Counted from the stretch's first letter, positions 1 through 10,136 are shown. The stretch: DNA of 64,000 nt from Neorhizobium petrolearium (GCF_017873175.1 NZ_JAGGJW010000004.1:186001-250000); one strand, 5' to 3'. Notes: generated by a model from the letters alone, not told the origin. Program-made: numbers and translations.

Positions 1-2
1 GC

Positions 3-290
3 ACGCGTTCCCACCGCCAGGCGCGGGTGCATCCGATGGTCCATGCGCTCTTCCTTGCCTTCTTCATCCGGTGGCTGGGTTTCTCCGCAACCAATTTCGT
101 GGAGCGTCATCCGCTTTATGCCCCCCTCCCCTACATGGTTCCGCTGATCAGTTCCCTGATCGCCATCTACATGCTGGCCACCAACCGACAGTTTGCGATT
201 CCCGGCGTCCTCGCCCGTGGCATCTCGCACCTCACGGGCAACCTTCAACGCCGCTTCGCTTCCCGCACCTCGGATGGAGGCGCGGCATGA
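3..290 (+). CDS. lptF: LptF, LPS export ABC permease (3' end only)
   Basis: This is the C-terminal part (about 95 residues) of a gene that begins before the window. It shows hydrophobic helices separated by an RHPLY loop, matching the last membrane segments of YjgP/YjgQ permeases. LptF pairs with LptG in the inner membrane; with the LptB ATPase they extract lipopolysaccharide and push it to the LptC-A-D bridge. The identity rests mainly on the next gene: the stop overlaps the lptG start in an ATGA motif, the usual lptF-lptG arrangement. The N-terminal half cannot be assessed. Confidence 0.85.
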   Translation, partial: TRSHRQARVHPMVHALFLAFFIRWLGFSATNFVERHPLYAPLPYMVPLISSLIAIYMLATNRQFAIPGVLARGISHLTGNLQRRFASRTSDGGAA

Positions 291-1375
291 TCTTCTCGAC
301 GCTCGGGCGGTATTTCTTCCGCCGCTATATCGCGACTGCGCTCTGGTTCCTGCTCGGCGTCAGCGCCATCATCTTCCTTGCGGATTTCAGCGAAACGAGC
401 CGCCGCATGTCCGGCTTCGTGGGCTATACGGTCTATAGCGGCCTCCTGATGACCGCGATGCGCGTGCCACTCATCCTGCAGCAGACCATCCCGACACTCA
501 GCCTCTTCATCGGCATGACAGTGCTGATCGCGCTCAACCGGCGCTACGAACTGGTGGTGACCCGGGCGGCCGGCATCTCGGTCTGGCAGTTCATCGCCCC
601 CTTCATCGCCGGCGCCTTCCTGATTGGCCTTGCCACGCTTCTCATCATCAATCCGCTCGCCGCCTGGGGCCAGCGCGAATCGATCTCGATGGAGGCGAGC
701 TGGCGCGAAGCGAGCAACCGTTCCCGTGCCTCAAAATTCGTTCCGTGGATCCGTCAGATCAGCGGCGACGAGGATACGATCATCGGCGCCAAGAGCTACC
801 AGGAGGAAGGAACGTTCCTCATCGACGTCGTCGTGTTCCACTTCGACAAGGATGGCCGCGTCATCATGCGGCAGGACGCCAAGACCGCAAAATTGGAAAA
901 TGGTTACTGGCTTCTTAACGACGTTCTGGAAAACCGGCCTGGAGAAATCCCCGCCCGTCGCGAGACTGCACAGGTTCGCACCAACTTGAGGCAGGAATAT
1001 ATCCAGGAGAGCCTGGCGCAGCCGGAAACCGTTGCGTTCTTTGATCTTTCCAGAAAAATCGAGGTGAGCAAATCCTTCGGCATATCCACCAAGGCGCTCG
1101 AGACGCAGTATCACTCCCTGCTCTCCATGCCGATCCTGCTCATGGCGATGACTCTCATTGCTGCAACAGTCTCATTAAAATTCAGCCGGTTCGCCCAGTC
1201 CCGCTCCATGATTCTGGGTGGAATAGTTTCCGGCTTCGTGCTTTATGTCGTAACCGTGCTTGTGAAGGCATTTGGGAGCAGCGGGGCGATTCCTCCCTTC
1301 GTGGCAGTCTGGGTTCCAGTCATCGTCGCGACGGCGTTGGGGATGACTATTCTGCTTCACCAGGAGGATGGCTAG
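287..1375 (+). CDS. lptG: LptG, LPS export ABC transporter permease
   Basis: A 362-residue inner-membrane protein of the YjgP/YjgQ family. Membrane helices lie near residues 13-32, 55-85 and 98-118, followed by a periplasmic beta-rich domain (about 120-270) and three C-terminal helices, the standard LptG layout. With LptF and LptB it powers transport of LPS to the outer membrane. The ATG at 287 overlaps the lptF stop, so translation is probably coupled; an upstream in-frame extension exists but would overlap lptF by more than 200 bases and is not credible. The stop overlaps the lptD start by one base, so one transcript would make inner- and outer-membrane parts of the same machine. Confidence 0.95.
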   Translation: MIFSTLGRYFFRRYIATALWFLLGVSAIIFLADFSETSRRMSGFVGYTVYSGLLMTAMRVPLILQQTIPTLSLFIGMTVLIALNRRYELVVTRAAGISVWQFIAPFIAGAFLIGLATLLIINPLAAWGQRESISMEASWREASNRSRASKFVPWIRQISGDEDTIIGAKSYQEEGTFLIDVVVFHFDKDGRVIMRQDAKTAKLENGYWLLNDVLENRPGEIPARRETAQVRTNLRQEYIQESLAQPETVAFFDLSRKIEVSKSFGISTKALETQYHSLLSMPILLMAMTLIAATVSLKFSRFAQSRSMILGGIVSGFVLYVVTVLVKAFGSSGAIPPFVAVWVPVIVATALGMTILLHQEDG

Positions 1376-3711
1376 TGGCGGCAAGTGACCGCAAAAACAT
1401 AAGACGGCTCGCCGCCGCCCTGCTGACAGGTGTGTCTTTATGCGTTCTCGGCGTATCGGCAACGGTTGTGCATGCACAGAGTCTGGTTCCCGCGCCGGCG
1501 GACGACGCCAAGCTTCTCTTGCGCGCCAATGAACTCATCTACAATCAGGATGCCCAGCAGGTCACCGCCTCCGGTGGCGTGCAGATGTATTACAACCGTT
1601 ACCGCATGGTGGCGCAGCGCGTTCAGTACGACCAGAAGACCGGGCGCGTCATGGCGACCGGCAATATCGAGCTGGTCGAGCCCGGCGGGAACCGCGTCTA
1701 TGCGGATGCGCTCGATGTGACGGACGATTTCGGCGAAGGCTTCATCAACGCGCTCCGCGTCGAGACGACCGACAATACCCGTCTTGCGGCCGAAAGCGCC
1801 GAACGCCAGCCCGGCGACCTGATGATCCTGAACAATTCGGTCTATACCGCGTGCCTTCCCTGTACCCGGACGCCCGGCAAGGCGCCGCTTTGGCAGGTCA
1901 AGGCCGAACGGGTCGTCCGCAACGGCCAGACCCACACGATTCGCCTCGAAAACGCACAGTTCGAACTTTTTGGTTTGCCGATCGGCAGGTTGCCCTTCGC
2001 CATCGAGGTGCCGGACGAAACGGTGGAGCGCAAGTCCGGCCTCCTCTTCCCGCAATTTTCCGCGAGCGACAATCTCGGCTTCGGCGTGACGGTGCCTTAC
2101 TATCACGTCTTTTCGCCGAGCATGGACGCCACGCTCAGCCCCACCTACTATTCCAACCAGGGCTTGCTGCTCCAGGGTGAGATCCGCAACAAGTTCGAGA
2201 GCGGCGACCATACTTTCCGCTTCGCCGGAATCCATCAGCAGAATCCGGACGCCTTCGACCTCGGCAGCAGCGACGCGCAGGCGGAAAACCGTTTCATGGC
2301 CGCCTCGAAGGGCGAGTTCCAGATCAATCCCCGCTGGACCTTCGGCTGGGACGTCATGGTCCAGAGCGACAACAACTTTTCGCGTACCTATGATCTTACG
2401 GGTGTCAAGGCCGACACGTTCACCAACGACGTCTACCTGACGGGACTCGGTACCCGGAACTATTTCGACCTGCACGCCTATTATTTCAATGTTCAGGACG
2501 ACGCCTCTCTCAACACGCTCGAACAACAGCAGGCGATCGTCTACCCGTCGCTCGACTACAGCTATTACGCTCCGGAGCCGATCCTGGGCGGCGAGTTCTC
2601 GATCACTGCCAACCTCACTAATCTGTCCCGCCGCGAGGACGATTGGTATACCGAAGGCACGACCGACCGCTTTCCGGGCCTCGAAGGCAGCTACAGCCGC
2701 TTCACCGCCGAGACCGAATGGAAGCGCACCTTCAACACGTTCAACGGCCTCCTGCTGACACCGATTCTGGCCGCGCGGGCAGACGGACTGCGCCACACCG
2801 CATCGAACGTTCCGGGCGGGATCTATCTCGGCGACCTCGAGTCGGAAGGCAGCGATGGCCGTTACATGGTTACTGCCGGCCTCGAAGCCCGCTATCCGAT
2901 CCTGATGACCTACGGCGAGAGCAGCCATATCATCGAACCGATCGCGCAGATTTTTGTACGCCCTGACGAACAGATGGCCGGCGGCCTGCCAAACGAAGAT
3001 GCCCAGAGCTTCGTCTTCGACGCGACTACCCTCTTCGAACGCGACAAGTTCTCCGGCTTCGATCGGATCGAAGGCGGCACGCGTGCCAATGTCGGCATTC
3101 GTTACACCGGGTTGTTTGCGAACGGCATCGGCGTGAGAAGCATTTTCGGTCAATCCTATCATCTCGGCGGACAGAATTCCTTTGCCACCGAGGATCTCGT
3201 GCACGCGGGCGCCAATTCAGGCCTGGAAACCGACGTTTCCGACTATGTTGCCATGGCGGCCGTCGACCTGCCGCAGGGCTTCACGGTTGGCGTCAACACC
3301 CGGTTCGACGAGAAGACCTTCGCAGTCAAACGCACCGATGCTTCGCTCAGCTACACAATGCCTCGCCTGCAGGGGACGCTCGTCTACACGCAGGTCGATC
3401 CGCAGCCGGAATATGGTTCCGACGAAGCGACCGACGTGCTCAAGCACTCGATGAGATTCCGCATCAACGAGAACTGGGCGATCGCCGGCACGGCGACCTG
3501 GGATCTCGCCGACAAGGAGATCATCAAGCGCGGGATAGGCATCAGCTATGCGGACGAGTGCACGATCTTCACGCTCGCCTATACGGACAAGCCGTCGGAC
3601 ACTGCGGCCAACGACTGGACCGTCAGCGCCCGCCTCAGCTTCCGCACGCTCGGCGACATCAATATCGGCTCGAACACTGCCGATTACGACCAGGATTACC
3701 AGTACCAGTAA
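1375..3711 (+). CDS. lptD: LptD, outer-membrane LPS assembly protein
   Basis: A 778-residue outer-membrane protein starting at a GTG that overlaps the lptG stop. A signal peptide ends near residue 35 (VHAQS). An OstA/LptA-like beta-jellyroll domain (about 45-160) is followed by a long region rich in alternating beta strands and aromatic residues (about 230-775) that forms the barrel. With LptE it inserts LPS into the outer leaflet. The mature protein has only three cysteines that I can find: C160 and C163 in a CLPC motif and C729 near the C-terminus, fewer than the four of E. coli LptD, so only one long-range disulphide is possible. The SurA-like gene downstream fits its need for a chaperone. 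Confidence 0.95.
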   Translation: MAASDRKNIRRLAAALLTGVSLCVLGVSATVVHAQSLVPAPADDAKLLLRANELIYNQDAQQVTASGGVQMYYNRYRMVAQRVQYDQKTGRVMATGNIELVEPGGNRVYADALDVTDDFGEGFINALRVETTDNTRLAAESAERQPGDLMILNNSVYTACLPCTRTPGKAPLWQVKAERVVRNGQTHTIRLENAQFELFGLPIGRLPFAIEVPDETVERKSGLLFPQFSASDNLGFGVTVPYYHVFSPSMDATLSPTYYSNQGLLLQGEIRNKFESGDHTFRFAGIHQQNPDAFDLGSSDAQAENRFMAASKGEFQINPRWTFGWDVMVQSDNNFSRTYDLTGVKADTFTNDVYLTGLGTRNYFDLHAYYFNVQDDASLNTLEQQQAIVYPSLDYSYYAPEPILGGEFSITANLTNLSRREDDWYTEGTTDRFPGLEGSYSRFTAETEWKRTFNTFNGLLLTPILAARADGLRHTASNVPGGIYLGDLESEGSDGRYMVTAGLEARYPILMTYGESSHIIEPIAQIFVRPDEQMAGGLPNEDAQSFVFDATTLFERDKFSGFDRIEGGTRANVGIRYTGLFANGIGVRSIFGQSYHLGGQNSFATEDLVHAGANSGLETDVSDYVAMAAVDLPQGFTVGVNTRFDEKTFAVKRTDASLSYTMPRLQGTLVYTQVDPQPEYGSDEATDVLKHSMRFRINENWAIAGTATWDLADKEIIKRGIGISYADECTIFTLAYTDKPSDTAANDWTVSARLSFRTLGDINIGSNTADYDQDYQYQ

Positions 3712-3811
3712 CCCGTCGTGAATACGAAAACCTCGGGTCCGGACTGGATCGGCGTCATCGTTTCGCCGCAAGAATTGTGCAAGCGGGCGCAAATATAGTA
3801 TGAGAACGAGG

Positions 3812-3835
3812 CCGGTCGGGCAGAGTGCCGACCGG
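3812..3835 (+). promoter_or_regulatory. Hairpin in the surA leader
   Basis: An 8-bp perfect inverted repeat (CCGGTCGG / CCGACCGG, 8-nt loop) lies about 20 bases before the surA start, just ahead of the Shine-Dalgarno sequence GGGAAAGGAA. It has no T-run, so it is more likely an mRNA-stabilising or regulatory stem than a terminator. Function is inferred from position only. Confidence 0.4.
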
Positions 3836-3856
3836 GGCGGGAAAGGAATTGGTATC

Positions 3857-4798
3857 ATGTTTGCAATGACCGCAACGCGCAGGCTGGCGTTGGCCGTGGC
3901 TGTACTGGCCGCCTCCGTCGTCGTTCAGCCGGTCGTCCAACAGGCGCAGGCCGCCAGCGAGATTGCGGCGGTCGTCAATAGAACGCCGATCACCAGCACC
4001 GATGTCGCTCGCCGCGCAGCCTTCCTTCGGCTGCAGCGCCAGAAGGCCGACACCAAGACGGCCCGGGAGGCGATGGTCGAGGAAATCCTGAAGCGCCAGG
4101 AAGTCGCCCGGATGAGAATGTCGGTCAGCACCGACGACGTCGACAAGGCCTTCGAGCGCTTCGCCGCCAGCAACAAGATGAACGCGCAGCAGATGGGCCA
4201 GATCCTTGATCGGGCCGGCGTCGGGGTGGAGCATTTCAAGAACTACATCGCCGTGCAGATGAGCTGGCCGCGCCTTGTCAACGCCCGCTATGGCAGCGGC
4301 CGCGGCCGCATGTCGAGCCAGGAACTCGTCACGCGCATGATGGAGAACAAGGAAAAGCCGGTGACGACGGAATATTTCCTGAAGCAGATCATCTTCGTCG
4401 TGCCGCCGGCCAAGCGCAACGCCATCCTCGGCAAACGCCAGAAGGAGGCCAACGCCTCCCGCTCCAAGTTCCCGGGCTGTGAGCAGTCCAAGCAGTTCGC
4501 AGCAACGATGCTGGACGTTTCCGTTCGCGATCTCGGCCGCGTCCTCGCCCCCGAACTGCCCGCGGAATGGAAGCCGCTGGTCGAGAAGGCTTCCGGCGGA
4601 ACCACGGCCACTCGCGTCACCGAGCGCGGTGTCGAGTTCCTTGCCATCTGCAACCAGCGTCAGGTTTCCGACGACTTCGCGGCTGAAGTGGTCTTCCGCG
4701 CCGAAGACCTCACCAAGGCGCAGAAGGAAGGGCAGAACCCCAACGACAAGAAGTATCTCGACGAACTGCGCGGCAAGGCGCAGATCGAATACCGCTGA
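3857..4798 (+). CDS. surA: SurA-like periplasmic chaperone / peptidyl-prolyl isomerase
   Basis: A 313-residue secreted protein. The ATG at 3857 is preferred because GGGAAAGGAA precedes it and it begins a clean signal peptide (hydrophobic core, cleavage near AQAAS at about 32); an upstream in-frame ATG adds 19 non-hydrophobic residues. The mature N-terminus ([17 protein letters not shown]) is typical of SurA_N domains, followed by an alpha-helical region and a parvulin-like segment. It is shorter than E. coli SurA (428 residues), consistent with only one isomerase domain. It should escort outer-membrane proteins such as LptD, encoded immediately upstream; pdxA follows after 14 bases. Confidence 0.85.
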   Translation: MFAMTATRRLALAVAVLAASVVVQPVVQQAQAASEIAAVVNRTPITSTDVARRAAFLRLQRQKADTKTAREAMVEEILKRQEVARMRMSVSTDDVDKAFERFAASNKMNAQQMGQILDRAGVGVEHFKNYIAVQMSWPRLVNARYGSGRGRMSSQELVTRMMENKEKPVTTEYFLKQIIFVVPPAKRNAILGKRQKEANASRSKFPGCEQSKQFAATMLDVSVRDLGRVLAPELPAEWKPLVEKASGGTTATRVTERGVEFLAICNQRQVSDDFAAEVVFRAEDLTKAQKEGQNPNDKKYLDELRGKAQIEYR

Positions 4799-4812
4799 CA
4801 ACCGGAGTGCCC

Positions 4813-5838
4813 ATGCCGCTTGATCGTCCGCTCGACCGCCCTTTGGCGCTGACCCAGGGCGATCCCGCCGGCATCGGCCCCGACATCACGCTTGCCGCGT
4901 GGGTTTCGCGCGAACGGCACAGCCTGCCGCCATTCCTTTTCCTCGGCGATCCGGCGGTCCTGAAATCGCGCGCCGCGCTGCTTGGCCTCGACGTGCCGAT
5001 CCGGGAAGCGGATACCGAGAGAGCCATTTCCGTCTTTCAGGATGCGCTCCCCGTCCTGCCCATCCCGGCCGGCGCGGAGGTTGCAGCCGGAGAACCGCAT
5101 GCGGCGACTGCAAAAGGCACGATCGGCGCGATCGAAAAGGCGGTATCCCTCTGCTTCGAAGGCAAGGCTGCCGGTACTGTCACCAATCCGATCGCCAAGT
5201 CGATCCTCTACCAGGCAGGGTTCGGTTTCCCGGGACACACGGAGTTCCTGGCCGATCTTGCCGAGAAAGCGACCGGCAAAAAAACGATGCCGGTGATGAT
5301 GCTGGCCGGCCCGAAGCTCAGGGCCATTCCGGTCACGATCCACATCCCGATCAAGGATGTGCCGACGGTGCTCACCCAGACGCTGATCGAAGAGACCTGC
5401 CGGATCGCCGATCACGATCTCAGGACACGCTTCGGAATCGCTCAGCCGCGGCTCGCCGTCGCGGGGCTCAACCCGCATGCGGGCGAGGACGGAGCGATCG
5501 GGCGCGAGGACCAGGAGGTCATCCATCCGGCCGTCTTCAAGCTGCGCGCCGAGGGCATCCACGTCTTCGGGCCGCTGCCGGCCGACACCATGTTCCACGA
5601 CGAGGCGCGCGCCCGCTACGACGTGGCGATCTGTATGTATCACGACCAAGCGCTGATCCCGGCCAAGGCGCTCGGCTTCGACACGTCCGTCAACGTGACG
5701 CTCGGACTGCCCTTCATCCGCACCTCACCGGATCACGGTACCGCTTTCGGCATTGCCGGCCAGGGCATTGCCCGCGAGACCAGCCTTGTCGAGGCGCTCA
5801 AGCTCGCCGGTGATCTCGTTTCGAAAGCCTCCGCCTGA
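4813..5838 (+). CDS. pdxA: 4-hydroxythreonine-4-phosphate dehydrogenase PdxA
   Basis: A 341-residue enzyme of pyridoxal-5'-phosphate synthesis that oxidises 4-phosphohydroxy-L-threonine with NAD. The N-terminal [13 protein letters not shown] motif and the metal-binding histidines in [14 protein letters not shown] and CMYHDQ are all present, and the length fits the family. I chose the ATG at 4813, five bases after GGAG; a GTG at 4807 lies inside that Shine-Dalgarno and is unlikely. The stop overlaps the rsmA start by one base, the conserved pdxA-rsmA arrangement. Confidence 0.96.
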   Translation: MPLDRPLDRPLALTQGDPAGIGPDITLAAWVSRERHSLPPFLFLGDPAVLKSRAALLGLDVPIREADTERAISVFQDALPVLPIPAGAEVAAGEPHAATAKGTIGAIEKAVSLCFEGKAAGTVTNPIAKSILYQAGFGFPGHTEFLADLAEKATGKKTMPVMMLAGPKLRAIPVTIHIPIKDVPTVLTQTLIEETCRIADHDLRTRFGIAQPRLAVAGLNPHAGEDGAIGREDQEVIHPAVFKLRAEGIHVFGPLPADTMFHDEARARYDVAICMYHDQALIPAKALGFDTSVNVTLGLPFIRTSPDHGTAFGIAGQGIARETSLVEALKLAGDLVSKASA

Positions 5839-6671
5839 TGGCTACACTCGATGGCCTGCCGCCGCTGCGTGACGTCATCCAGCGTTACGGGCTCGACGCC
5901 AGGAAGGCGCTCGGCCAGAATTTTCTGTTCGACCTCAACCTCACCCAGAAGATCGCCCGCAGCGCAGGACCGCTCGACGACGCCACCGTCTTCGAAGTCG
6001 GCCCCGGCCCCGGCGGGCTGACCCGCGCGATCCTGTCGCTCGGCGCAAAGAAGGTCATCGCGATCGAGCGTGACAGCCGCTGTCTGCCGGCACTCGCCGA
6101 GATCGGCGACTACTATCCTGGCCGGCTGGAAGTCATCGAAGGCGACGCACTGAAGACCGATTTCGCGGCGCTCGCGCCCGAAGGGCCGGTGAAGATCATC
6201 GCCAACCTGCCCTACAATGTCGGCACACAGCTTCTCCTCAACTGGCTGCTTCCGGAAAACGGGCAATGGCCGCCCTTCTGGGAAAGTCTGACGCTGATGT
6301 TCCAGAGGGAAGTGGGGCTCAGGATCGTCGCCGACGAGGACGACGACCACTACGGTCGCCTCGGCGTGCTCGCCGGCTGGCGGACGGAGGCGCGCATGGT
6401 CTTCGACGTGCCGCCGCAGGCATTCAGCCCGCCACCGAAGGTGACATCGACCGTCGTACATCTGACGCCAAGGCAGAATCCTCTGCCCTGCGACGTGGGC
6501 AAGCTGGAACGGGTGACGCAAGCCGCCTTCGGCCAGCGGCGGAAAATGCTGCGCCAGAGCCTCAAACCACTCGGCGGCGAGTCCCTGCTCGTCAAGGCGG
6601 GCATCGACCCGTCAAGGCGGGCGGAAACACTATCCGTGGAAGAGTTCGTGCGGCTGGCGAATTGCCTCTGA
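5838..6671 (+). CDS. rsmA: 16S rRNA (adenine1518/1519-N6)-dimethyltransferase RsmA/KsgA
   Basis: A 277-residue methyltransferase that dimethylates two adjacent adenines in the 3' hairpin of 16S rRNA late in 30S assembly. Visible motifs are QNFLFD at about residue 27, the SAM-binding motif [13 protein letters not shown] at about 54, and the catalytic motif NLPYN at about 122. Loss of the enzyme gives kasugamycin resistance in other bacteria. It overlaps pdxA by one base and ends the lptF-to-rsmA run. Confidence 0.96.
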   Translation: MATLDGLPPLRDVIQRYGLDARKALGQNFLFDLNLTQKIARSAGPLDDATVFEVGPGPGGLTRAILSLGAKKVIAIERDSRCLPALAEIGDYYPGRLEVIEGDALKTDFAALAPEGPVKIIANLPYNVGTQLLLNWLLPENGQWPPFWESLTLMFQREVGLRIVADEDDDHYGRLGVLAGWRTEARMVFDVPPQAFSPPPKVTSTVVHLTPRQNPLPCDVGKLERVTQAAFGQRRKMLRQSLKPLGGESLLVKAGIDPSRRAETLSVEEFVRLANCL

Positions 6672-6834
6672 GGCCACGACTTCGTAGCTTATTGCAATGT
6701 CATGACCCGCCAGCGGCGGATGCATTCAGCGTGTTACGGAAGTCGCCGGTATACCGCTTCCGGCCAGCAGGTTAACGCATCGGCTTGAGGTGCTTGAAGC
6801 GGCCAAGGTTACGAAGGGATATTGGGCAAGGGAA

Positions 6835-7455
6835 ATGATCACTGAAATCGAAGACTTCTTTACGAAGGGATGCGGACGCTGCGAGCGCTTTGCGACACCG
6901 GATTGCTCGACGCGGCAATGGGCCCATGGACTGAACGAACTTCGCCGGATCTGTCTCGAATCAGGCCTCGTCGAGACGGTGAAATGGGGGCATCCGTGCT
7001 ACATGCATGGAGGTCGCAATATCGTGATCTTCGGTGCCTTCCGCGGCGATTTTCGCCTCAGTTTCTTTAACGCAGCGCTGATGAAAGACCCCGAAGGCCT
7101 CCTTGAAAAACAGGGGCCGAATACCCGGCACCCCGACATGATCCGCTTTGTCGATAACCCACAAGTGGCGAAGCTGGAGCCGGCCATCCTGTCCTATCTG
7201 AACGAGGCGATAGGCTATGCGGAGGCGGGCATCAAACCGCCAAAAGAACAAGGCGATATCGAACTGCCTGACGAACTGGTCGAGGCTCTGGATTCCGATC
7301 CCGAACTTGCAGAGGCCTTTCACAACCTGACGCCGGGGCGGCAGAAAAGCTATGCGATCAATCTCAGATCGGTGAAGAAGTCCGAAACGCGAATTTCGCG
7401 CATTGCCAAATTCCGCAATCACATCCTAGCAGGAAAGGGTGCTATGGAGCGGTGA
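6835..7455 (+). CDS. YdeI/OmpD-associated family protein (DUF1801-like)
   Basis: A protein of about 206 residues. The N-terminal half (KWGHPCYMHGGRNIVIFGAFRGDFRLSF split around residues 50-75) matches the DUF1801/YdhG fold; the C-terminal part (about 140-195, LTPGRQKSYAINLRS) matches the bacteriocin-protection YdeI/OmpD-associated domain. The molecular function of the family is not established. The start is uncertain: the ATG at 6835 has AAGGGA very close, and an in-frame GTG-type start at 6790 is possible. It stands alone and converges with the next gene. Confidence 0.75.
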   Translation: MITEIEDFFTKGCGRCERFATPDCSTRQWAHGLNELRRICLESGLVETVKWGHPCYMHGGRNIVIFGAFRGDFRLSFFNAALMKDPEGLLEKQGPNTRHPDMIRFVDNPQVAKLEPAILSYLNEAIGYAEAGIKPPKEQGDIELPDELVEALDSDPELAEAFHNLTPGRQKSYAINLRSVKKSETRISRIAKFRNHILAGKGAMER

Positions 7456-7490
7456 GCCCGGGATTTCGAATGGCGGCAAGCAGGCCGTGC

Positions 7491-7539
7491 GGCCGGTCAA
7501 TCCGCCGGCCAGCCTCCTGCCTCCAGGGATACAGGCAGG
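7491..7539. terminator. Two stem-loops between convergent genes
   Basis: Two perfect inverted repeats, GGCCGG/CCGGCC (7491-7496 with 7505-7510) and CCTGCCT/AGGCAGG (7516-7522 with 7533-7539), fill the gap between the convergent YdeI-like and EamA genes. Neither has a clear T-run, so a bidirectional termination role is inferred from position. Confidence 0.4.
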
Positions 7540-7548
7540 CGATGTGTT

Positions 7549-8430
7549 TCAGGTCGGCGTGGCCTGTATCCGGTTTGCGTTCGGTCTGCGCAGGTTGAAA
7601 AGGTTGCCGGCAAGAATCAATCCGGCACCGATTGCGGTAAGGCCGTCGATCGCCTCGGCATACAACAGATAGCCCAATAGCGCCGACAACGGCACACGCA
7701 GATAATCCATCGGCATCGCCACTGTCGCTTCAGCGTGGGTCAATGCTTTGGCCATGCAAAAATGCGCGAACGTACCTGAAAACGCGATCAGAAAGATCCA
7801 CGGCCAGATTGCTGCGGATGGCCATACCCAGACTTCCAGCGCCGGGATAAATCCGACGACTGATTGAATGATGAGCATCCAGAAGATGATCTTCGTTGGG
7901 CTGTCCGAGAGCGTCAGGATCTTGGTGGCAATAAAGGATATGGCGAATACAAAGGCTGCTCCCAGCACGATCAGATGGCCTGGGTTGAGCGGTGCAGCAC
8001 CCGGTCGCACGATCAATACGACGCCACCCAGCCCGAACAGAATAGCGACGCCCTTGCGCCAGGTCAGCTTCTCACCAAGGAACGCTGCAGCCATCAAAGC
8101 CGCCCAGATCGGCGCGGTAAACTCAATGGCAATGACTTGCGCCATCGGGATCAATGTCAGCCCCATCAGCCACGCGAATTGGCCGATGTAGTGGGCAACG
8201 TTGCGGCCAATATGACTTGGCAGAATGCTGGTTCGCATGGCCCTGAAGCCACCTTCGCGATAGACGAGCGGCAACAGCATGAAAAAGGCGATGATGGAGC
8301 GCATCTCCATGACCTGGAAAACATCGACTTCACGCGTTATGGCACGACCCGAAACGGCCATGAGCAGAAGTAGTGCGATGGAGGCCATCATCCATGCGGC
8401 CGCCTTCATGGTTGAAGGACTATTTTCCAC
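7549..8430 (-). CDS. EamA/DMT family permease
   Basis: A 293-residue inner-membrane protein with about ten hydrophobic helices arranged as two EamA repeats (about 10-140 and 150-285), the drug/metabolite transporter layout. Typical small-residue-rich segments such as GVAILFGLGGVVLIVRPG mark the end of the first repeat. The start is a GTG at 8430 with an AGAAGA-like ribosome site; an ATG 21 bases downstream has no such site. Substrate cannot be told from sequence. A second, clearly different member (RarD) is at 42466-43401. Confidence 0.85.
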   Translation of the reverse strand: MENSPSTMKAAAWMMASIALLLLMAVSGRAITREVDVFQVMEMRSIIAFFMLLPLVYREGGFRAMRTSILPSHIGRNVAHYIGQFAWLMGLTLIPMAQVIAIEFTAPIWAALMAAAFLGEKLTWRKGVAILFGLGGVVLIVRPGAAPLNPGHLIVLGAAFVFAISFIATKILTLSDSPTKIIFWMLIIQSVVGFIPALEVWVWPSAAIWPWIFLIAFSGTFAHFCMAKALTHAEATVAMPMDYLRVPLSALLGYLLYAEAIDGLTAIGAGLILAGNLFNLRRPNANRIQATPT

Positions 8431-8513
8431 GTATGATCTTCTTTCAGGCGCGCATCATGGGCGACGGCAGCCAGCCCTCAATCAAGACCCGGCAAGCCCT
8501 GGCGGCGACAATC

Positions 8514-9194
8514 TCATAACTCCGGCTCTTCCATTAAAAGCCCCTGCACGAAGTCGAACAGGCCATGGCGGCGGTCGCGGCGGATGCGTTCGGCACCGAT
8601 GATGTTGCTCACCGCGTGGAAGGCATTGTCGAGATCGTCATTGACGATGACGTAATCGTATTCCCGCCAGTGCTCGATCTCGGCGCGCGAATTCAGGAGC
8701 CGCGTGCGGATCACCTCCTCGGTGTCTTCGGCGCGGCGGTGCAGGCGCGACTGCAACTCCGTCATGGTCGGCGGCAGCACGAAGATCGATACGACATCCG
8801 CTTTCATCTTCTCCTGGAGCTGGCGTGCTCCCTGCCAATCGATGTCGAACAGCATGTCGCGGCCTTCCGCCATGGCGGCCTCGACCGGCTCGCGCGGCGT
8901 GCCATAGAAATTGCCGTGCACCTCGGCCCATTCGAGCAGCGCATCGGAATCCCTCAGCCGCTCGAACTCCCGGGTGCTGATAAAGTGATAGTGCTTGCCG
9001 GCGATCTCGCTCGGGCGGCGCTGGCGCGTCGTGACGCTGACGGAAATGCCGAGAGTCGAGTCGGATTCGAGCAGGTTGCGGGCAATCGTCGACTTGCCGG
9101 CGCCGGAGGGCGACGAAAGGACGAGCATCAGCCCGCGCCGGGCGATCTTCACGGGCGAGGACGGCTTGCCCTTGGACGACGGTGCCGGGCTCAT
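8514..9194 (-). CDS. gmk: Guanylate kinase
   Basis: A 226-residue cytoplasmic kinase converting GMP to GDP with ATP. The P-loop [10 protein letters not shown] lies near residues 27-36, followed by the GMP-binding segment ([14 protein letters not shown]) and the lid. An N-terminal extension of about 20 residues rich in Ser, Pro and Lys precedes the fold. The start is three bases after the yicC stop, so the two are co-transcribed; the yicC-gmk pair is conserved in proteobacteria. Confidence 0.96.
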   Translation of the reverse strand: MSPAPSSKGKPSSPVKIARRGLMLVLSSPSGAGKSTIARNLLESDSTLGISVSVTTRQRRPSEIAGKHYHFISTREFERLRDSDALLEWAEVHGNFYGTPREPVEAAMAEGRDMLFDIDWQGARQLQEKMKADVVSIFVLPPTMTELQSRLHRRAEDTEEVIRTRLLNSRAEIEHWREYDYVIVNDDLDNAFHAVSNIIGAERIRRDRRHGLFDFVQGLLMEEPEL

Positions 9195-9197
9195 GGC

Positions 9198-10085
9198 CTA
9201 CTCCAGATTCTGGACCTGTTCACGGAACTGGTCGATGACGACTTTCAACTCGATACCGGCTGCGGTTACAGCAGCAGAATTCGATTTGGAACAGATCGTA
9301 TTCGATTCCCGGTTAAATTCCTGTGCAAGAAAATCGAGCCTGCGCCCCACCGGCCCGCCCTTGTCGATGAGTTCGCCGGCGGCCGCGACATGCGCCTTCA
9401 GTCGGTCGATTTCCTCACGCAGGTCCGCCTTGGTGGCGAGAAGAGCCGCTTCCGCATGCAGCCGGTCGCGGTCGAGCGTCGGCGCCTCCTGCAGAAGTGC
9501 CGAAAGCTGCATGGAAAGCCGCTTGGCGATCTCTTCCGGCGTGCGGGAAGGATCGGCTTCCACGGCCCTGGTCAATTCCGCAATCCGGGCGACATGTCCC
9601 TTCAGCACGTCGGCGAGGACCGCCCCTTCCCCCCCGCGCATTCGCGCAAGACGACCGATCGCCTCGTCGAGGCCAGCGAGGATCGCGGCGTCACGGGCAG
9701 CGAGCGCCTCCTCACCCTCTTCCGGCTCCCTGATGTCGACAAGCCCGCGGATGCCGAGCAGCGTATCGAGTTTCAAGGGTGACGGATCGACGAGATCGCC
9801 GAGTTCCTCGCGCAATGCCAGCACTGCCGCCAATGCGTCGCGGTTCAGCACTGCCTCAAGTTGGGTTTCGGCGATGGTCAGGTTGAGGGACGCCTGCAGA
9901 TTGCCGCGGGAGAATCTTTCCGAGATCAGCCGGCGCACCTCCGGCTCCAGCCGTTCGAGGCCCGGCGGCAGGCGGAGCCGGATATCAAGGCCTTTGCCAT
10001 TCACGGAGCGCAGTTCCCATGCAAAGCGGTTGCGCCCGCTCGATCCTTCGCTGCGAGCAAAACCAGTCATGGACTGCAAGGTCAT
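9198..10085 (-). CDS. yicC: YicC family endoribonuclease-like protein
   Basis: A 295-residue protein starting MTLQSMTGFARSEG, the hallmark of the YicC family, with the paired N-terminal YicC and C-terminal DUF1732 domains (the latter near residues 210-295, ending REQVQNLE). Family members have been described as RNases; the exact target here is unknown. The ATG at 10085 is preferred because GGAGA sits five bases upstream; a longer frame starting at 10133 adds residues not seen in the family. It lies between mltG and gmk in one minus-strand operon. Confidence 0.92.
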   Translation of the reverse strand: MTLQSMTGFARSEGSSGRNRFAWELRSVNGKGLDIRLRLPPGLERLEPEVRRLISERFSRGNLQASLNLTIAETQLEAVLNRDALAAVLALREELGDLVDPSPLKLDTLLGIRGLVDIREPEEGEEALAARDAAILAGLDEAIGRLARMRGGEGAVLADVLKGHVARIAELTRAVEADPSRTPEEIAKRLSMQLSALLQEAPTLDRDRLHAEAALLATKADLREEIDRLKAHVAAAGELIDKGGPVGRRLDFLAQEFNRESNTICSKSNSAAVTAAGIELKVVIDQFREQVQNLE

Positions 10086-10136
10086 TGACGTCTCCAGATA
10101 ATGCTTAGGCCACAATCTGCGGCCTAAAACCAACGG

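Noticed and set aside
1438..3204. A 588-residue open frame on the minus strand across lptD
   Set aside because: It is antisense to a clearly identified outer-membrane protein; high GC content leaves long empty frames opposite real genes. The translation has no recognisable domain.
3775..3799. TTGTGC and TATAGT ahead of surA as a promoter
   Set aside because: The spacing of 13 bases is too short for a sigma70 promoter.
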